Source: Doryteuthis pealeii (taxonomy: Eukaryota; Mollusca; Cephalopoda; Myopsida; Loliginidae). Taken from it: a DNA stretch of 64,000 nt. This document shows positions 42,538 to 52,364 of this stretch, piece after piece. A program made the translations under genes and the position numbers. Under the pieces are notes generated by a model. That model did no database searches. It saw only the letters and a list, made by a program, of their open reading frames with translations, and was not told where the DNA came from. The stretch is taken from assembly GCA_023376005.1 (NCBI GenBank), contig CM042145.1, forward strand, positions 14,447,151 to 14,511,150, in the 5' to 3' direction. The first letter of the stretch is position 1, and each line of letters starts with the position of its first letter.

Positions 42538-42818
42538 ATGATGTAGAGTTTGGTAATAAACTCAGATAAAATAGAGTTCATGTGTTTTAAACAAGGTAGA
42601 GACATCTCTACACTGGATGGCAAGACTTTAAAATTAGTAGACCAGTTCACATACCTAGGTAGTAATATCTCCTCTGCAGAAAGCAATGTCAATATATGCA
42701 TAAGAAAGGCATGGACTACTATAAACAGGTTATTGATTATATGGAAATTTGATCTATCTGATAAGATAAAGCAACAATTTTTTTCAATCTGTAGCCATGT
42801 CAGTGCTACTGTATAGCA
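42538..42818 (+). pseudogene. LINE RT fragment, palm/thumb part
   Basis: The plus-strand frame reads DKIEFMCFKQGRDIS, LDGKTLKLVDQFTYLGSNIS, then RKAWTTINRLLIIWK and SDKIKQQFF. FTYLGSNIS is a well-known signature following the RT palm of this LINE group. It overlaps by about 15 codons with the start of the fragment at 41084 and then runs out. The two pieces therefore derive from the same family but from separate or rearranged insertions. Confidence 0.83.
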
Positions 42819-43239
42819 GCCAACCAACTTTACATAGATAGGTATTTCAGCTAGTATTTATACATATAATTACATACAAAAATAACTGAAAACTTTCTAT
42901 AAGTCATTTGCTAGCTCCCAATCTTTTTTGTGTTAGAAACCATCCTTGGGACATGGTAATTCTTAATTAGTATAGGACTTGGTGTCTCTGGGGGATAAGG
43001 AAAATGTGAAAAGCATAGAGAGATAACTCTAGCATTACACACACATACACACACATACTGAAAGAAAGAGATAGTGATGTGAATAAATAGACCATGATTT
43101 TCAATTAGTTTTGTAATTAAAATCAGTTATAGTACAAGCATGACAAAAATGACCTGAAGAGAAATCCATAATTGTTTTCCTACGTTAGTATAAAATTACA
43201 TGATATGGAGTGGCATTTAAAAAATTCCTATTCTAGTTA
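42819..43239. other. No recognisable feature
   Basis: AT-rich with a few ACAC repeats. Confidence 0.5.
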
Positions 43240-43350
43240 TCCGTCCTGTTGGCGGGAACTTAGAATATACTGGTTGTATCTCCTGCAAGGGGGTAAGAAC
43301 TCCCCCCCCCCCAATAAAAAAACAGGGTGCCCTAGGTATGATACTAAACT
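43240..43350 (+). mobile_element. R1 5' fragment
   Basis: CCTGTTGGCGGGAACTTAGA and TGGTTGTATCTCCTGCAAGG, the 5' end of R1, cut off by the duplicated segment. Confidence 0.65.
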
Positions 43351-43598
43351 TCATTATTGGTTGTTCTCAACATATGAAGCTTATTGCTGTGTCATCTGGA
43401 AAATGTTTGTTCTTATCCGATTATTGAATGTCTGATTTGTGGATGAAATGGTTTCTTGTCTATTTAGGCACATCAAATTCTGTATTCAAAATATCTTTAT
43501 CTTATGATTAGATCTTCATCTTGAAATTTAGTGAGGGGGGAAAAGTAAGTCAAACAAAAATGTATAGCCTCTTTGTTGGTTTTGGTTTCAAACATATC

Positions 43599-43903
43599 TG
43601 TTGAGGTCAGTCAGTCAGTATACTGTTGGTTTGGACAACAGCAACTGGCTAAGCACAACTGAACTAGTGCTCAAAACGACTGGTACTTATGGAACTCAAG
43701 AATAGTCCATTCATGCATTTGGGTGATTCCATTCCCTGAGTCCTGATTGGCTGCTTGGTTTCTATGATGTTATGAGGTTTCATAAATACTCTGGCATTCT
43801 GCAGTAGGATTGCAACAAGGTTAGATCCGTATTGGGTTACAGCGCCTTGTTGCCTTGTCTTACCAATTCGATGGTAATTGGAACTTAGTATGATTATTCT
43901 ACA
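43599..43903 (+). mobile_element. Solo LTR, 305 bp
   Basis: Begins TGTTGAGGTC and ends TTATTCTACA, that is TG...CA, with a 5-bp duplication ATATC at 43594-43598 and 43904-43908. The paralogous segment at 36686 has the empty site. Internal features are a reverse CCAAT-like GATTGGCTG and a CATAAATAC box. The 5-bp duplication suits Gypsy, Copia or BEL/Pao elements; strand is arbitrary. Its 3' 75 bp also occur at 11240-11314. Confidence 0.92.
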
Positions 43904-43928
43904 ATATCTAAAGTATTCTACTCTAGGG

Positions 43929-44165
43929 ACAGGCTTCCCTGTTGGAGGGGCTTAGAATATGCTGATTGTATCCACTGCAGAGGGCTAAGACTCACCCCCA
44001 CCCCCCTAAAGGGGTGTCCTGGGCATGACACTTTAGAATCTGATGGTGAGTTTTCAGTTCTAGAGATCTAAGGAATGTGAAGTACCTTTTCATTGCAATT
44101 ATTCCCAGGTACACTCTGAATTGAAGTGATAGTACCTGTTAGGATCCCATCTATAGGTCAAATAG
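43929..44165 (+). mobile_element. R1 copy, internally deleted
   Basis: Same short R1 form as at 36715-36935 (CCCTGTTGGAGGGGCTTAG onward). Confidence 0.78.
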
Positions 44166-44463
44166 ATGTTTGCTAATTATTTGTTAATATTAATAGAACA
44201 GGGTGCAAAAAAAAAAAAAATCTTTAAAAAGACCCAACTACACAAAAAATGTAAATATGAACATACAATGAATGTGATTCCCTAACCTCTATGCATAAAA
44301 TAACCCTAGACAGGTTGATATTCTGTTAAAATCAATCACATTCTAGTTATATTTTGGAGATCATTTAATATTATTTTATAGAGTTATGTATTAGTTTTAA
44401 GGAGGCTCCTCACCCTCTTTCACTATTGCCTCTATGCATCTGCTTAACACTTAAATGCATCAC

Positions 44464-44822
44464 TTGAGATGAGGCTTGATAATTTGTATTATTTAGACTA
44501 TTGTCCTCATCTTTATTGTTATCCACACAACGTTTCAGCCGATGTGTCCTCCTGCCTTCTTCAGGTATTTCTTCTTGGACTCTGGAACCTTCTTGTTGTA
44601 ATCAGGAACCTTCATGGAACTTTGAACCCAACCCTTTATTCAATCCATGGGAGTATACTGTTCTCATTATGCTAACCTTGACTGGCTACAAGTGTTAAGC
44701 AATGTTAATTATTATTCTATGTTACTGTTGCCCTTGAACAGGATTGAACCTGCAGCCTAGAGATAACTGTCACTTAGAACTGTATTAACTCAACGCCTAT
44801 ATCCACTAGGCCATGTGTCCAA
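44464..44822. mobile_element. R5 element with tRNA-like insert
   Basis: Left R5 arm (GAGGCTTGATAATTTGTATT, ATCCACACAACGTTTCAGCC, CTTCTTCAGGTATTTCTTC) runs into ~150 bp of spacer and a tRNA-like block. The right arm is missing. The hammerhead-like core of the arm is mutated in stem II. Confidence 0.75.
44731..44822 (-). mobile_element. tRNA-like block (S4)
   Basis: The minus strand has an A-box-like TGGATATAGGCGTTGAG and a good B-box GGTTCAATCC, spaced as in a long-variable-arm tRNA. A second copy lies in the R5 at 50505-50600. The acceptor stem is not closed, so it is a tRNA-derived repeat and not a functional tRNA gene. Confidence 0.6.
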
Positions 44823-44894
44823 TTTTGTTTTTTTTTAAATTAAAAAAAAAAATTATTTGATCAAACAAGAGGTACTGTTTCCTTCTTTCAAACT

Positions 44895-45025
44895 TGTCAT
44901 TTAGTAAGCTTTATCTAGTGCGGCACAAGGTCAGAAGTGTAGAGCACCCAGTGAGAATCTAACTCGCTCACAATGGTTTGCTAGCCTTACTCTCTAACCA
45001 TTACACCACTCAAGGCACCCTCCTT
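44895..45025 (-). mobile_element. S3 SINE-like copy
   Basis: Minus-strand S3: GGCACAAGGTCAGAAGTGTA, AATCTAACTCGCTCACAATG and the head GAGTGGTGTAATGGTTAGAG on the minus strand. Confidence 0.7.
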
Positions 45026-45081
45026 CTTTCAAAGTTGCATTCTGATTAGAATGACAAAACTGTGTATTCATCTTTAATCTA

Positions 45082-45498
45082 TGAGGTATGTCAGAAAAGT
45101 TCCAAGTTGATCGCATTCTTCGATGTGAGGGGCATCGTCCACTGTGAGTTCTTGCCACAGGGCCAGATGATCAATCCGCATTGTCTACAAAGAGATACTG
45201 CAGCGTTTGCTTCGTTCAGTGCATGGGAAGAGGCGAGAGATGTGGCAGGACAACTCGTAGGTGCTCAAGGGGGTCATCAAGGGAAACTATTTTGAGGATG
45301 TGCACAGCATCAAAAAGGCAGTGAAGATGGAGCTACGGAGAATCCTTCCAGGAGTGCATGCAAGTATGGCAGAGAAGGATGGGAAAGTGCATTAGTCTCC
45401 AGGAGGATTACTTTGAAGGGGATAACTTGTCATTTGTAGTTTGGATTTGAAATAAATTTTTAGTGACACCAGTCCTGGAACTTTTCTGACATACCTCG
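45082..45498 (+). pseudogene. Mariner-like transposon remnant
   Basis: The ends GAGGTATGTCAGAAAAGTTC and GAACTTTTCTGACATACCTC form ~25-bp terminal inverted repeats flanked by TA (45080-45081, 45499-45500), the mariner/Tc1 target. Between them, with frameshifts, lie transposase pieces: AFFDVRGIVHCEFLPQGQ (DDE-domain strand with the catalytic D of FFD), then MWQDNS, then a C-terminal YFEGD-like end. At 417 bp it is about a third of a full mariner, so most of the transposase is deleted and the element is dead. Confidence 0.92.
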
Positions 45499-45500
45499 TA

Positions 45501-46519
45501 CAAGAAAGACGTTTATGAAATGTTAGCTAACATGCTAGATAAATGTTTGGGCACCTAAAAAAGGAAATTAGTTTTACTTATTAATTATTTGCAAAATAAA
45601 AATAATATTTTAAACATCCATCTTATTTTTTAAATTTTTATTTAAAAAAAAAAAAATATTTTTATTTAAAAAAAAAATTAAATCCTGTAAATTGAGATTC
45701 AAAAATTAAAAGAAAATTTTTTTTTTTTTTTTCCACTCTGCTCAATTACTTTAAACAAACTTGACTTAAGTTTATATTTACTAAAGACCTTGACCCCAAA
45801 CATTCTTCTTTTTTATGTAAGACTGAAATTGTATGCCTGCTCTTTTCCCCACTTTGTGAAAAAGAAAACCCTACAAAAAAAATACCATCTAAAATGTTTA
45901 AAAGTTATATAATCTTTCTTTTCTCCTTGTGAACATTTTTTTGGATTAAACTGCACCCTCTCTTAACTGCATTAAATCAAAAGCAGACATTCAAACTTAG
46001 CCATTCTAACTTTAGAATTTGGGGTGGGACTCGCTCGTGGTAATTGATATGTAAATGTTCCTATCGCACCCATGTATACACTTACTAATCTCTGTATAAT
46101 ATTGCCTTTGTGTATGATTCTTTTTTTTTTTTCAATGTTGACTGTAGATTTAGATAGTTTTTCTTTCTTTTTACTCCTCATTCTTAAGAATATAAAAAGA
46201 AAATATGAGATATATATAATAAAAAAAATAATAAAAAATATAAAATATATATTAATCAAATTATCATTTTATAAAAAGAAAATTTTGTCCCCTAAACAAT
46301 TTAGTCTGTGTGTGTGTGTGTGTGTGGGTGTATATCTATATCTATATATTATACATATACATGTCGTATGTTTCATCTGAATATGTTTTCTTCTGAAATA
46401 CATGAAACTTATAGATATGAGACTGAGGTGAGAAAATAATTCATTTTATTTTAGGTTTTATTCTCTTCAGTATTTGAGCACTTTTCTGATTTAATAAAAA
46501 ACATTTTTATAACTATTTC

Positions 46520-46553
<34 letters not shown>

Positions 46554-47274
46554 ATATAAATAATGAAAAAAGAAAATGACTTCGCCTGAAAAAAAAAAAA
46601 ATGAAACCGAGTTAGTCACAATACAATAAAATATTGAAAAGTACTCAATATGAATGTAGAGCAGGTGAGATAACTGAATAAATAATGATTTCACTGAAAA
46701 GGATCTTCAGGGGAACTCTGTCAGAAAGTTATTGGGACAAACAGATAAATATATATATAAGAATACAGTGAATTTGTGTATGAATAGACGATTAACAATT
46801 AAGCAGCTGCTTATTTTTGTATCTACATTTCTTCAATATGTCAGACCTTAGATTTAGCAATTCTTTAGGATCGGGGTACATGGCAATAGTAAACTTCTTC
46901 TCCATATAGAGAAGACAGAATTTATTACCTGCCTTATAGTTATGAGCTCTCTTAATTTTCTACTTCAAGATATCAAGACCATATTTCTTTTTAATGTTCC
47001 AGACGTGTTTAGAGGGCGAGGTACAATGCATATATTTAGCATGTACAAAGCTGGTTTTATGGTTATAAGACCCTTTTTTGAAAGTACCTTGTGTAGAGCC
47101 CAATTATTTTTATTTTTTTATTTTGCACATCCATTTGTATACTAGTCTCATAGTTACATTCACTTTGGTATTGGCCATCAAGAGGACACTTCATTTTCTT
47201 TTATTGCAATTGCATGGTAGTTCTTTGTTTTTTAATTAAATTACATTTATTAATTTTGCTGATGTTACTGGCAT
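45501..47274. other. No recognisable gene
   Basis: AT-rich DNA with poly(A)/(T) runs, a TG repeat at 46301-46327 and a TA repeat at 46528-46550. No shared repeat family. Confidence 0.55.
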
Positions 47275-47341
47275 GTGTGTGTGGGTGTGTGTGTGTGTGT
47301 GTATGTATGTATGTGTGTGTATATATATATATATATATATA
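47275..47341. repeat. (TG)n(TA)n microsatellite
   Basis: TG-rich repeat with TATG variants passing into TA. Confidence 0.95.
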
Positions 47342-47529
47342 AAGTTGGTGGAGTGGCCTATTATTGGTATCAGCCAGACAGCGAGAAAGTCTATCCCCTT
47401 TTCACTAGTGCTAGACTAGGAAGATTGTTTTTGCTGAGGTGGAGCGTCACACCTACCATCAGCTACCCACTTTACCGCACAGATCTGATTACCAAGATTG
47501 TGCTACTCATGCACTGAATAGGCAGGGAA

Positions 47530-47530
<1 letters not shown>
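47342..47530 (-). mobile_element. S1 SINE, truncated
   Basis: Minus-strand S1 from GTTGGTGGAGTGGCCTA to GTGCTACTCATGCACTGA; the tRNA head is replaced by microsatellite. Confidence 0.8.

Positions 47531-47581
<51 letters not shown>
47530..47581. repeat. (TA)n(CA)n microsatellite
   Basis: TA passing into about 24 CA dinucleotides. Confidence 0.95.
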
Positions 47582-47582
<1 letters not shown>

Positions 47583-47944
47583 TGCTAATAGGTACAAGTC
47601 CTGCATCCTTGACGCATAAAAATCATATCCAAGCATCCCAGTGTTTTTCTTTTTTCTTCTCTCACCATTTCAAGCTAACTGTAAATACATTTCAATAGTT
47701 TCTTAGAAATAAATTACACGGGATAGGTTACAAGGTAGGAGTTAGCCGGTTTTAGTTGAGACCCATACATTTTTCTGGGGACTCATTTAAAGTAAATATG
47801 TGCATCCCAGGATGTGCTAAACCAAAAGCTATTACAGTTAGCTTGAAATGGTGAGCGAAGAAAAAAGAAAAACTGGGATGCATGGATATGATTTTATTGC
47901 ATCTTTTTAGATTTTTTATACGTCAGGGACACAGGATGCATACC

Positions 47945-47950
<6 letters not shown>
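47581..47950. mobile_element. Two R6 copies, tail-to-tail
   Basis: A plus-strand R6 (47581-47830, GATGCTAATAGGTACAAGTC to CTAAACCAAAAGCTAT) is followed by a minus-strand partial copy (47831-47950, starting TTACAGTTAGCTTGAAATGG). Together they form a natural palindrome ending in TA/GA microsatellites. Confidence 0.82.

Positions 47951-47980
<30 letters not shown>
47945..47980. repeat. (TA)n(GA)n microsatellite
   Basis: Short TA run followed by GA run. Confidence 0.93.
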
Positions 47981-47981
<1 letters not shown>

Positions 47982-48758
47982 TAAGAAAAGGTGGAATGAA
48001 AACATCACACAATGCTGTTAAAGAAGAAAACAATTTATAATATAATCATAGCTGATACTGATCAATATTTCGATTTTACAAAAATCATCATCAGAGCTCA
48101 TTCACTCCCGTAGTTGTTTGGGTCGGAGAGGAAAGTCAAATGAGTTTACAAAACAAAAAACCTTAATACTGCAAAAAACGAAAGACGTTACAATATTCAC
48201 CAATGTGGGCATTCGCGCCATATATATGTCGGTCATGTCTCATATGTATATCTTTTGTCAACCAAATGTAGCGAATTTTTGAGATATTGGCAACAAGACA
48301 AAACAATTTAAACGGAAGGGGATGGGTATTAAGAAATGTGACGGTTGGAATTCAAATGATTTTTAGTAAAGGAATTTTTTACGATTAATTGTTTTTATTA
48401 TTTAAATTTTATTTTTAAGTTCTGTAATTCATAAATGCTTAGATATTTACTGTATTTAGTTTTTATATATAAAGTGAAAAAGTTATGGGCGGAATATGTT
48501 AATATTTTAGAAAAGGAATTTTTATATATTTTTTATTTTACGATTAATTATTTTTAATTTTTAATTATTATTTTTAAGTTCTGTATTTAATAAATGATTA
48601 AATATTCATATTTGATTTTTGATTTTTGTAAAATCGAATTTGAGTTTTGATTTTTGTAAAATCGAAATATTGATCAGTATCAGCTATGATTATATTATAA
48701 ATTGTTTTCTTCTTTAACAGCATTGTGTGATGTTTTCATTCCACCTTTTCTTACTCAT
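47981..48758. mobile_element. Foldback element carrying a hammerhead-like motif
   Basis: Arms of about 105-110 bp (GTAAGAAAAGGTGGAATGAA ... and its complement ending TTCCACCTTTTCTTAC) are almost perfect and flank ~550 bp of AT-rich DNA without a coding frame. The left arm continues inward on the minus strand into a hammerhead-like motif. The right arm lost the CTGATGA part and has a local TTTTGATTTTTGTAAAATCG duplication. It resembles the paired terminal segments of Penelope-like elements. Confidence 0.75.
48050..48098 (-). ncRNA. Hammerhead-like motif with 9.1 insertion
   Basis: Minus strand, 5' to 3'. Stem I is AGCT (48095-48098) with AGCT (48050-48053). The core is CTGATGA (48088-48094), followed by one extra T. 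Stem II is GATTTT/AAAATC with loop TGT. GAAA is at 48068-48071. Stem III is ATA/TAT, extendable to 7 bp through a palindromic TTGATCAG. The cleavage-site C pairs with position 48054. The single departure from consensus is the extra U between A9 and stem II, a position where extra nucleotides are known in some viroid-like hammerheads. Confidence 0.6.
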
Positions 48759-48786
48759 ATTGTCGGATTCATTTCCTTTCTTTTTA

Positions 48787-48922
48787 ATATATATATATAT
48801 ATATATAATTACATTAATGACTAGAACAAACAAGATGTCTGTCCCTGTTGACAATACCTCTCAAATGCTATGGAAGATAAATATGGATAGAATGGGAAGC
48901 TAATACATATTAATCAGATAAG
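48787..48922 (+). repeat. (TA)n plus R16 dispersed block
   Basis: TA repeat, then ATGACTAGAACAAACAAGAT ... CTAATACATATTAATCAGAT. This recurs in inverse orientation at 58122-58262, also next to (TA)n and an R6 copy. Confidence 0.8.
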
Positions 48923-49012
48923 AAAAAAGAAAAACTGGGATGCATCGATATAATTTTCCTTTTAGATTTTTGTGCATCAGGGATGCAGGATGCATACTTA
49001 TCAGCATCTCTG
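48923..49012 (-). mobile_element. R6 fragment
   Basis: Minus-strand terminal part: AAACTGGGATGCATCGATAT to ATACTTATCAGCATCTC. Confidence 0.72.
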
Positions 49013-49600
49013 GAATGATATCATTTTTTTCTGAAACAACATGTATATTAAAAATATTTACTTTGCATTTGTGATGTCATATTCTTTTGAAAGATTGCAC
49101 ATTCTATTATTATAAAACGGATATGTTTGATTTGTTTTGTTTGATTGATCTGTTTTGCAACTTATTGATTTCACTGCATCCATTTTTTTTTCTAGTTTCT
49201 ACTATATGCCCCCACCCAACCCCACCCAAAAAAGTTATTCATCTTTTTCTTATAATAGTTGAACATTTATTGGTATTGTTAAAAAGAATATATAAAATCA
49301 CTTTTTTCTGAAAATTGGATTTAAGATAATATTGAAAATTTCTCAGTACCAACTAGTAATGGAATTGTTTTAAAAAAATAAAATAAAATCTTTTTTTTTT
49401 TTTTTTTTTTTATGTCATTTTTAAAAATATCTGTTCCACTTGAAACAGACTGGTTAACCTAGCTGTGTGACAAATTGACCTCAAAGACAGGAAGGTACTG
49501 TGATTGTATGTGTTTATATTTTGTATTGGTTTAAAAAAAAGAAAACAATTTTCATTTATTTTGAGTTGTGTTCAAAAAGTATCAAGACTGAAGCTATATT
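49013..49600. other. No recognisable gene
   Basis: AT-rich, poly(T) at 49390-49412, and a short mariner-end-like TGTGTTCAAAAAGTATCAAG at about 49566. Confidence 0.5.
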
Positions 49601-50099
49601 GGTAATTTATGAGGAAGTGCGTCCCGGTCTCCTGCCTCAAAAACCGCTACCCGGTGACTATCAAAATAACAACCCCAGCTCGTCATAATTCTTGTTTATT
49701 TATCGTAATTTGTCGTAATTCTTGTTTAGATATGAAGATGGCTATATAGTTTAGAATAGACTGAGATAGATAGATAGATAAACAAACAAAATAATATAGA
49801 TAGATATGAACGAATGGAGATAGATATAGATATTTTCGACAAGTAAATGTATTTGTGGGGGGGGGGTCGCTTTTTTTTGTCGTAATTCTTGTTTATTTAA
49901 ACTAAAAACAAGACATTAAACAAACATGAATAAAAAAAATCTTAGTATTTAAAGTAATATAGATAAATATGAACAAATTGAGATAGATAGATATGAAGAT
50001 GGATAGTTTTGAATAGACTGAGCTGGGTTGTTATTTTAGTAGTCACTAGGCAGCAACTCTTGAGGCAGGAGACCGGGACGCACTTCCTCATAAATTACC
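49601..50099. mobile_element. R3-type foldback MITE, 499 bp
   Basis: Ends GGTAATTTATGAGGAAGTGC and GCACTTCCTCATAAATTACC, arms with CGTCCCGGTCTCCTGCCTCA, a centre with GATA repeats and a G run. Perfect 8-bp duplication GCTATATT at 49593-49600 and 50100-50107. Confidence 0.94.
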
Positions 50100-50259
50100 G
50101 CTATATTTAACAAGACTGAAATGAAATGTAATTTTTTTTTTCAAATAGTCCCTTTTGTCATTCAATACACTTATTCCTGTGAGTTTTCTATTGGTCAAAG
50201 GATCTCTTTTGATATAATGCAAAGCTTTGCTATTTTTTTGTTTTAATGTTCTCCACATC

Positions 50260-50720
50260 CTTAAATCTCATCTTTATTGTTATCTACACAACGTTTTGGC
50301 CGATGTACCCTCCGGCCTTCTTCAGGTGTTTCTTGTCAGACTCAGGAACCTTCTCTTCAAACTTGGGAACCTTCTTGTCATAATCAGGAACCTTCACGGA
50401 ACTTCAAACTAAACCCTTTATTCAATCCACGGGGGGTAGACTGTTCTCATGTTAACTATGACCGGGTACAAGTGTTAAGCTGTGTTAAGTAATCTATGTT
50501 ATCGCCTTTGGTCAGGATTGAACCTGTAACCTAGAGATGACTGTCACTTAGAACTGTATTAACTCAACACCTATATCTGTTGTGCCATGTATCCAATTGG
50601 AAAAATACCTGAAGAATGTTGGAGGGCACATTGGCCATAACATTGTATAGATAACAATAAAGATGAGGACAATAGTCCGAATAATCCAAATTATCAAGCC
50701 TCATATCAACAATTCAGAGA
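50260..50720. mobile_element. R5 element with tRNA-like insert, both arms
   Basis: Left arm (ACACAACGTTTTGGCCGATG, CGGCCTTCTTCAGG), ~210 bp spacer, an S4 tRNA-like block (50505-50600, minus strand), then the right arm (AAAAATACCTGAAGAATG ... GATGAGGACAATAGTCCG) and the CAAGCCTCAT-AATTCAGAGAAATT end. The hammerhead-like cores of both arms are mutated. Confidence 0.83.
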
Positions 50721-51064
50721 AATTGTACCTAAAATCTCAGTCTTAAGATAAATTTTCAGTTTAGGAAACAAGAATAAGTTGCATGAAGCTAGGTCTCATG
50801 AGCATTTGCACTTGCACAATCTTGTGTTTCACAAAAACAAAAAACAACTGGCCATCAAAAAGTAATGAAAATTGGCATTGATTCATCTAAATGAAGTCTA
50901 TACATCAAGACATTATCACTTTATTATGAAAGTTGCTCAGCTGAGTTCACATCTTCATCTAAATTTTAGAATGAAAAAAAAAAATATTAAAGATTTAGTC
51001 TTGCTACTCTTTGATTACACCTCCTATATAATCAAAATGAATATATGTATATATATAATATATA
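50721..51064. other. No recognisable feature
   Basis: AT-rich single-copy DNA and a short TA-rich stretch. Confidence 0.5.
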
Positions 51065-51311
51065 TCGGTGCTGTATCAGTGGCCGAGGCAGTATAGTTTC
51101 TGACTATCCTGCTGAAGTCCCGGTTTCGATTTCTGTCGGAGGGAGATCGTTAGTATACATCGCTGATGAGACTTAATAAAGTCGAAACAGCTGCTGTACG
51201 ATGTTCTACACGCCGAGTAATTCTTTGCGAGATTCACTTGTCAATATTATTTATCTTCTATAATTATCGAATTTTATGCGATATGCGCATTGTAATTGCC
51301 TTCAAGCAAAA

Positions 51312-51320
<9 letters not shown>
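51065..51320 (+). mobile_element. tRNA-headed hammerhead SINE
   Basis: A tRNA-Leu/Ser-like head (A-box-like GTGGCCGAGGCAGTATAG at 51079-51096; B-box-like GGTTTCGATTT at 51122-51132) is followed directly by a complete hammerhead ribozyme (51153-51209). A ~95-bp AT-rich tail follows (CGAGTAATTCTTTGCGAG, ATGCGATATGCGCATTGTAA) and ends in poly(A) and (TA)n. A second copy with the same ribozyme and tail is at 58639-58823. No protein is encoded. It looks like a non-autonomous retroelement in the spirit of schistosome SINE-like hammerhead repeats. Confidence 0.8.
51153..51209 (+). ncRNA. Hammerhead ribozyme, type I, canonical
   Basis: Stem I is ACATCG (51157-51162) with CGATGT (51199-51204), extended by GTA/TAC (51153-51155, 51207-51209) across a small internal loop. 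The core is CTGATGA (51163-51169). Stem II is GACTT-AATA-AAGTC (51170-51183), and GAAA is at 51184-51187. Stem III is ACAG-CTG-CTGT (51187-51197), with cleavage after A 51198 (a UA site; NUA sites are permitted but usually slower than NUC). Every conserved core base is present. It is the best hammerhead in the window. Confidence 0.88.
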
Positions 51321-51352
<32 letters not shown>

Positions 51353-51524
51353 TTGAAAATGGAAATGAATCCGACGATATGTTGAAAGGATAAATTTTTA
51401 TATTTAAAATAATAATAAATAGAATATATGTGTACATGAACAAACTATGGGCCGAAACATGTGTTGGTAACTAAAATTAAATCAATTTTATCCATTCAAC
51501 ATTTTCTTTCCTTTATTATCCTTT

Positions 51525-51561
<37 letters not shown>
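51321..51561. mobile_element. Small foldback with (TA)n borders
   Basis: ATATGTTGAAAGGATAA (51377-51393) pairs with TTATCCTTTCAACATAT about 130 bp on, and both sides end in TA repeats. The GAAATGAATCCGACGATATG block also occurs inverted at 48761-48785. It includes a GGGCCGAAACATGTGTTG stretch like the 3' half of the Penelope-type motifs, without a CTGANGA half. Confidence 0.65.
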
Positions 51562-51563
<2 letters not shown>

Positions 51564-51736
51564 CCTATAAGAATATACGCATAATTTCTTGTCCAGTTTA
51601 TATATAATACACACTCACATACACAAACAAAATTTCGTAATTATACACTGATGTACTCAGTCTAGTCTCCTCATCTTGATTGTTTTTAAAGTCACAATAT
51701 TTTGGTTATTGTATCCTCTGCTTCTCTTCAGGTCTG

Positions 51737-51925
51737 TATGTATGTATTTACCAAACTCTTCTGCCACAGGCAGGATATGACACTGCTTTGAATTTCGGAT
51801 TTGTCCCTTCTAGACTGGTTTCCAAGGCAAGAGAACCAAGTCTGCCCTACTATTTGCCCATAGCTGGGGGGAAGAAAAGACAGATCCATGCCTTTTCAAG
51901 GGCATTAGCGCAAAGTGATCTGATG
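51737..51925 (-). mobile_element. S2 SINE fragment
   Basis: Minus-strand S2 body: ATTTACCAAACTCTTCTGCC, GCCCTACTATTTGCCCATAG, TCAAGGGCATTAGCGC. Confidence 0.75.
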
Positions 51926-52118
51926 TAGTTGGGAACATTCTGAGAATTTCAAATTATCAATCCATAGAGGTCGATTGTTTTCATTCCATTATCCATATTT
52001 AGAGGATATCTTATCTTAGTTAATTTGTTTATTATGTCTCTTCTGATGAACAAGAATATATGACTTTTATGCACTATGTGAAATTCGCACAAAAAAATGT
52101 TGATACTATTGATCAATT

Positions 52119-52356
52119 GGACCATATGACCTTTAGTCACCCCTTCCGAAATCTCAATTCGTGGGGACACTTTTCTCATTTACACCGTCAAAATCCGGTT
52201 GTTTGTTAGGGGTTAGGGTTAAGGGTTAGTTTTATAATTAAAAAAAAAAACTCTAAAAATCGTCTGTTAACAATTAACCGGATTTTGACAGTGTGAATGG
52301 AAAAAATGTCCCCACGAATCAGATCACAAAAGGGGTGCTTAAAGGTCATATGGTCC
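52119..52356. mobile_element. R2 foldback MITE, 238 bp
   Basis: Ends GGACCATATGACCTTTAGTC and GACCTTTAAGC-type complement to CATATGGTCC. Centre with TTAGGGTTAAGGGTTAG. Perfect 8-bp duplication GATCAATT at 52111-52118 and 52357-52364, independent of the other two copies. Confidence 0.94.
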
Positions 52357-52364
52357 GATCAATT

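Larger units (their letters stand above)
43353..44165 (+). repeat. Duplicated segment copy B, LTR-bearing (pair with 36453-36935)
   Basis: Same unique sequence and R1 copy as at 36453-36935, with a 305-bp solo LTR plus a 5-bp duplication inserted at ATATC. Confidence 0.92.

Noticed and set aside
45972..46380. Overlapping ~100-codon frames on both strands
   Set aside because: AT-rich composition gives I/Y/K/F-rich peptides without motifs; ends run into a TG microsatellite.
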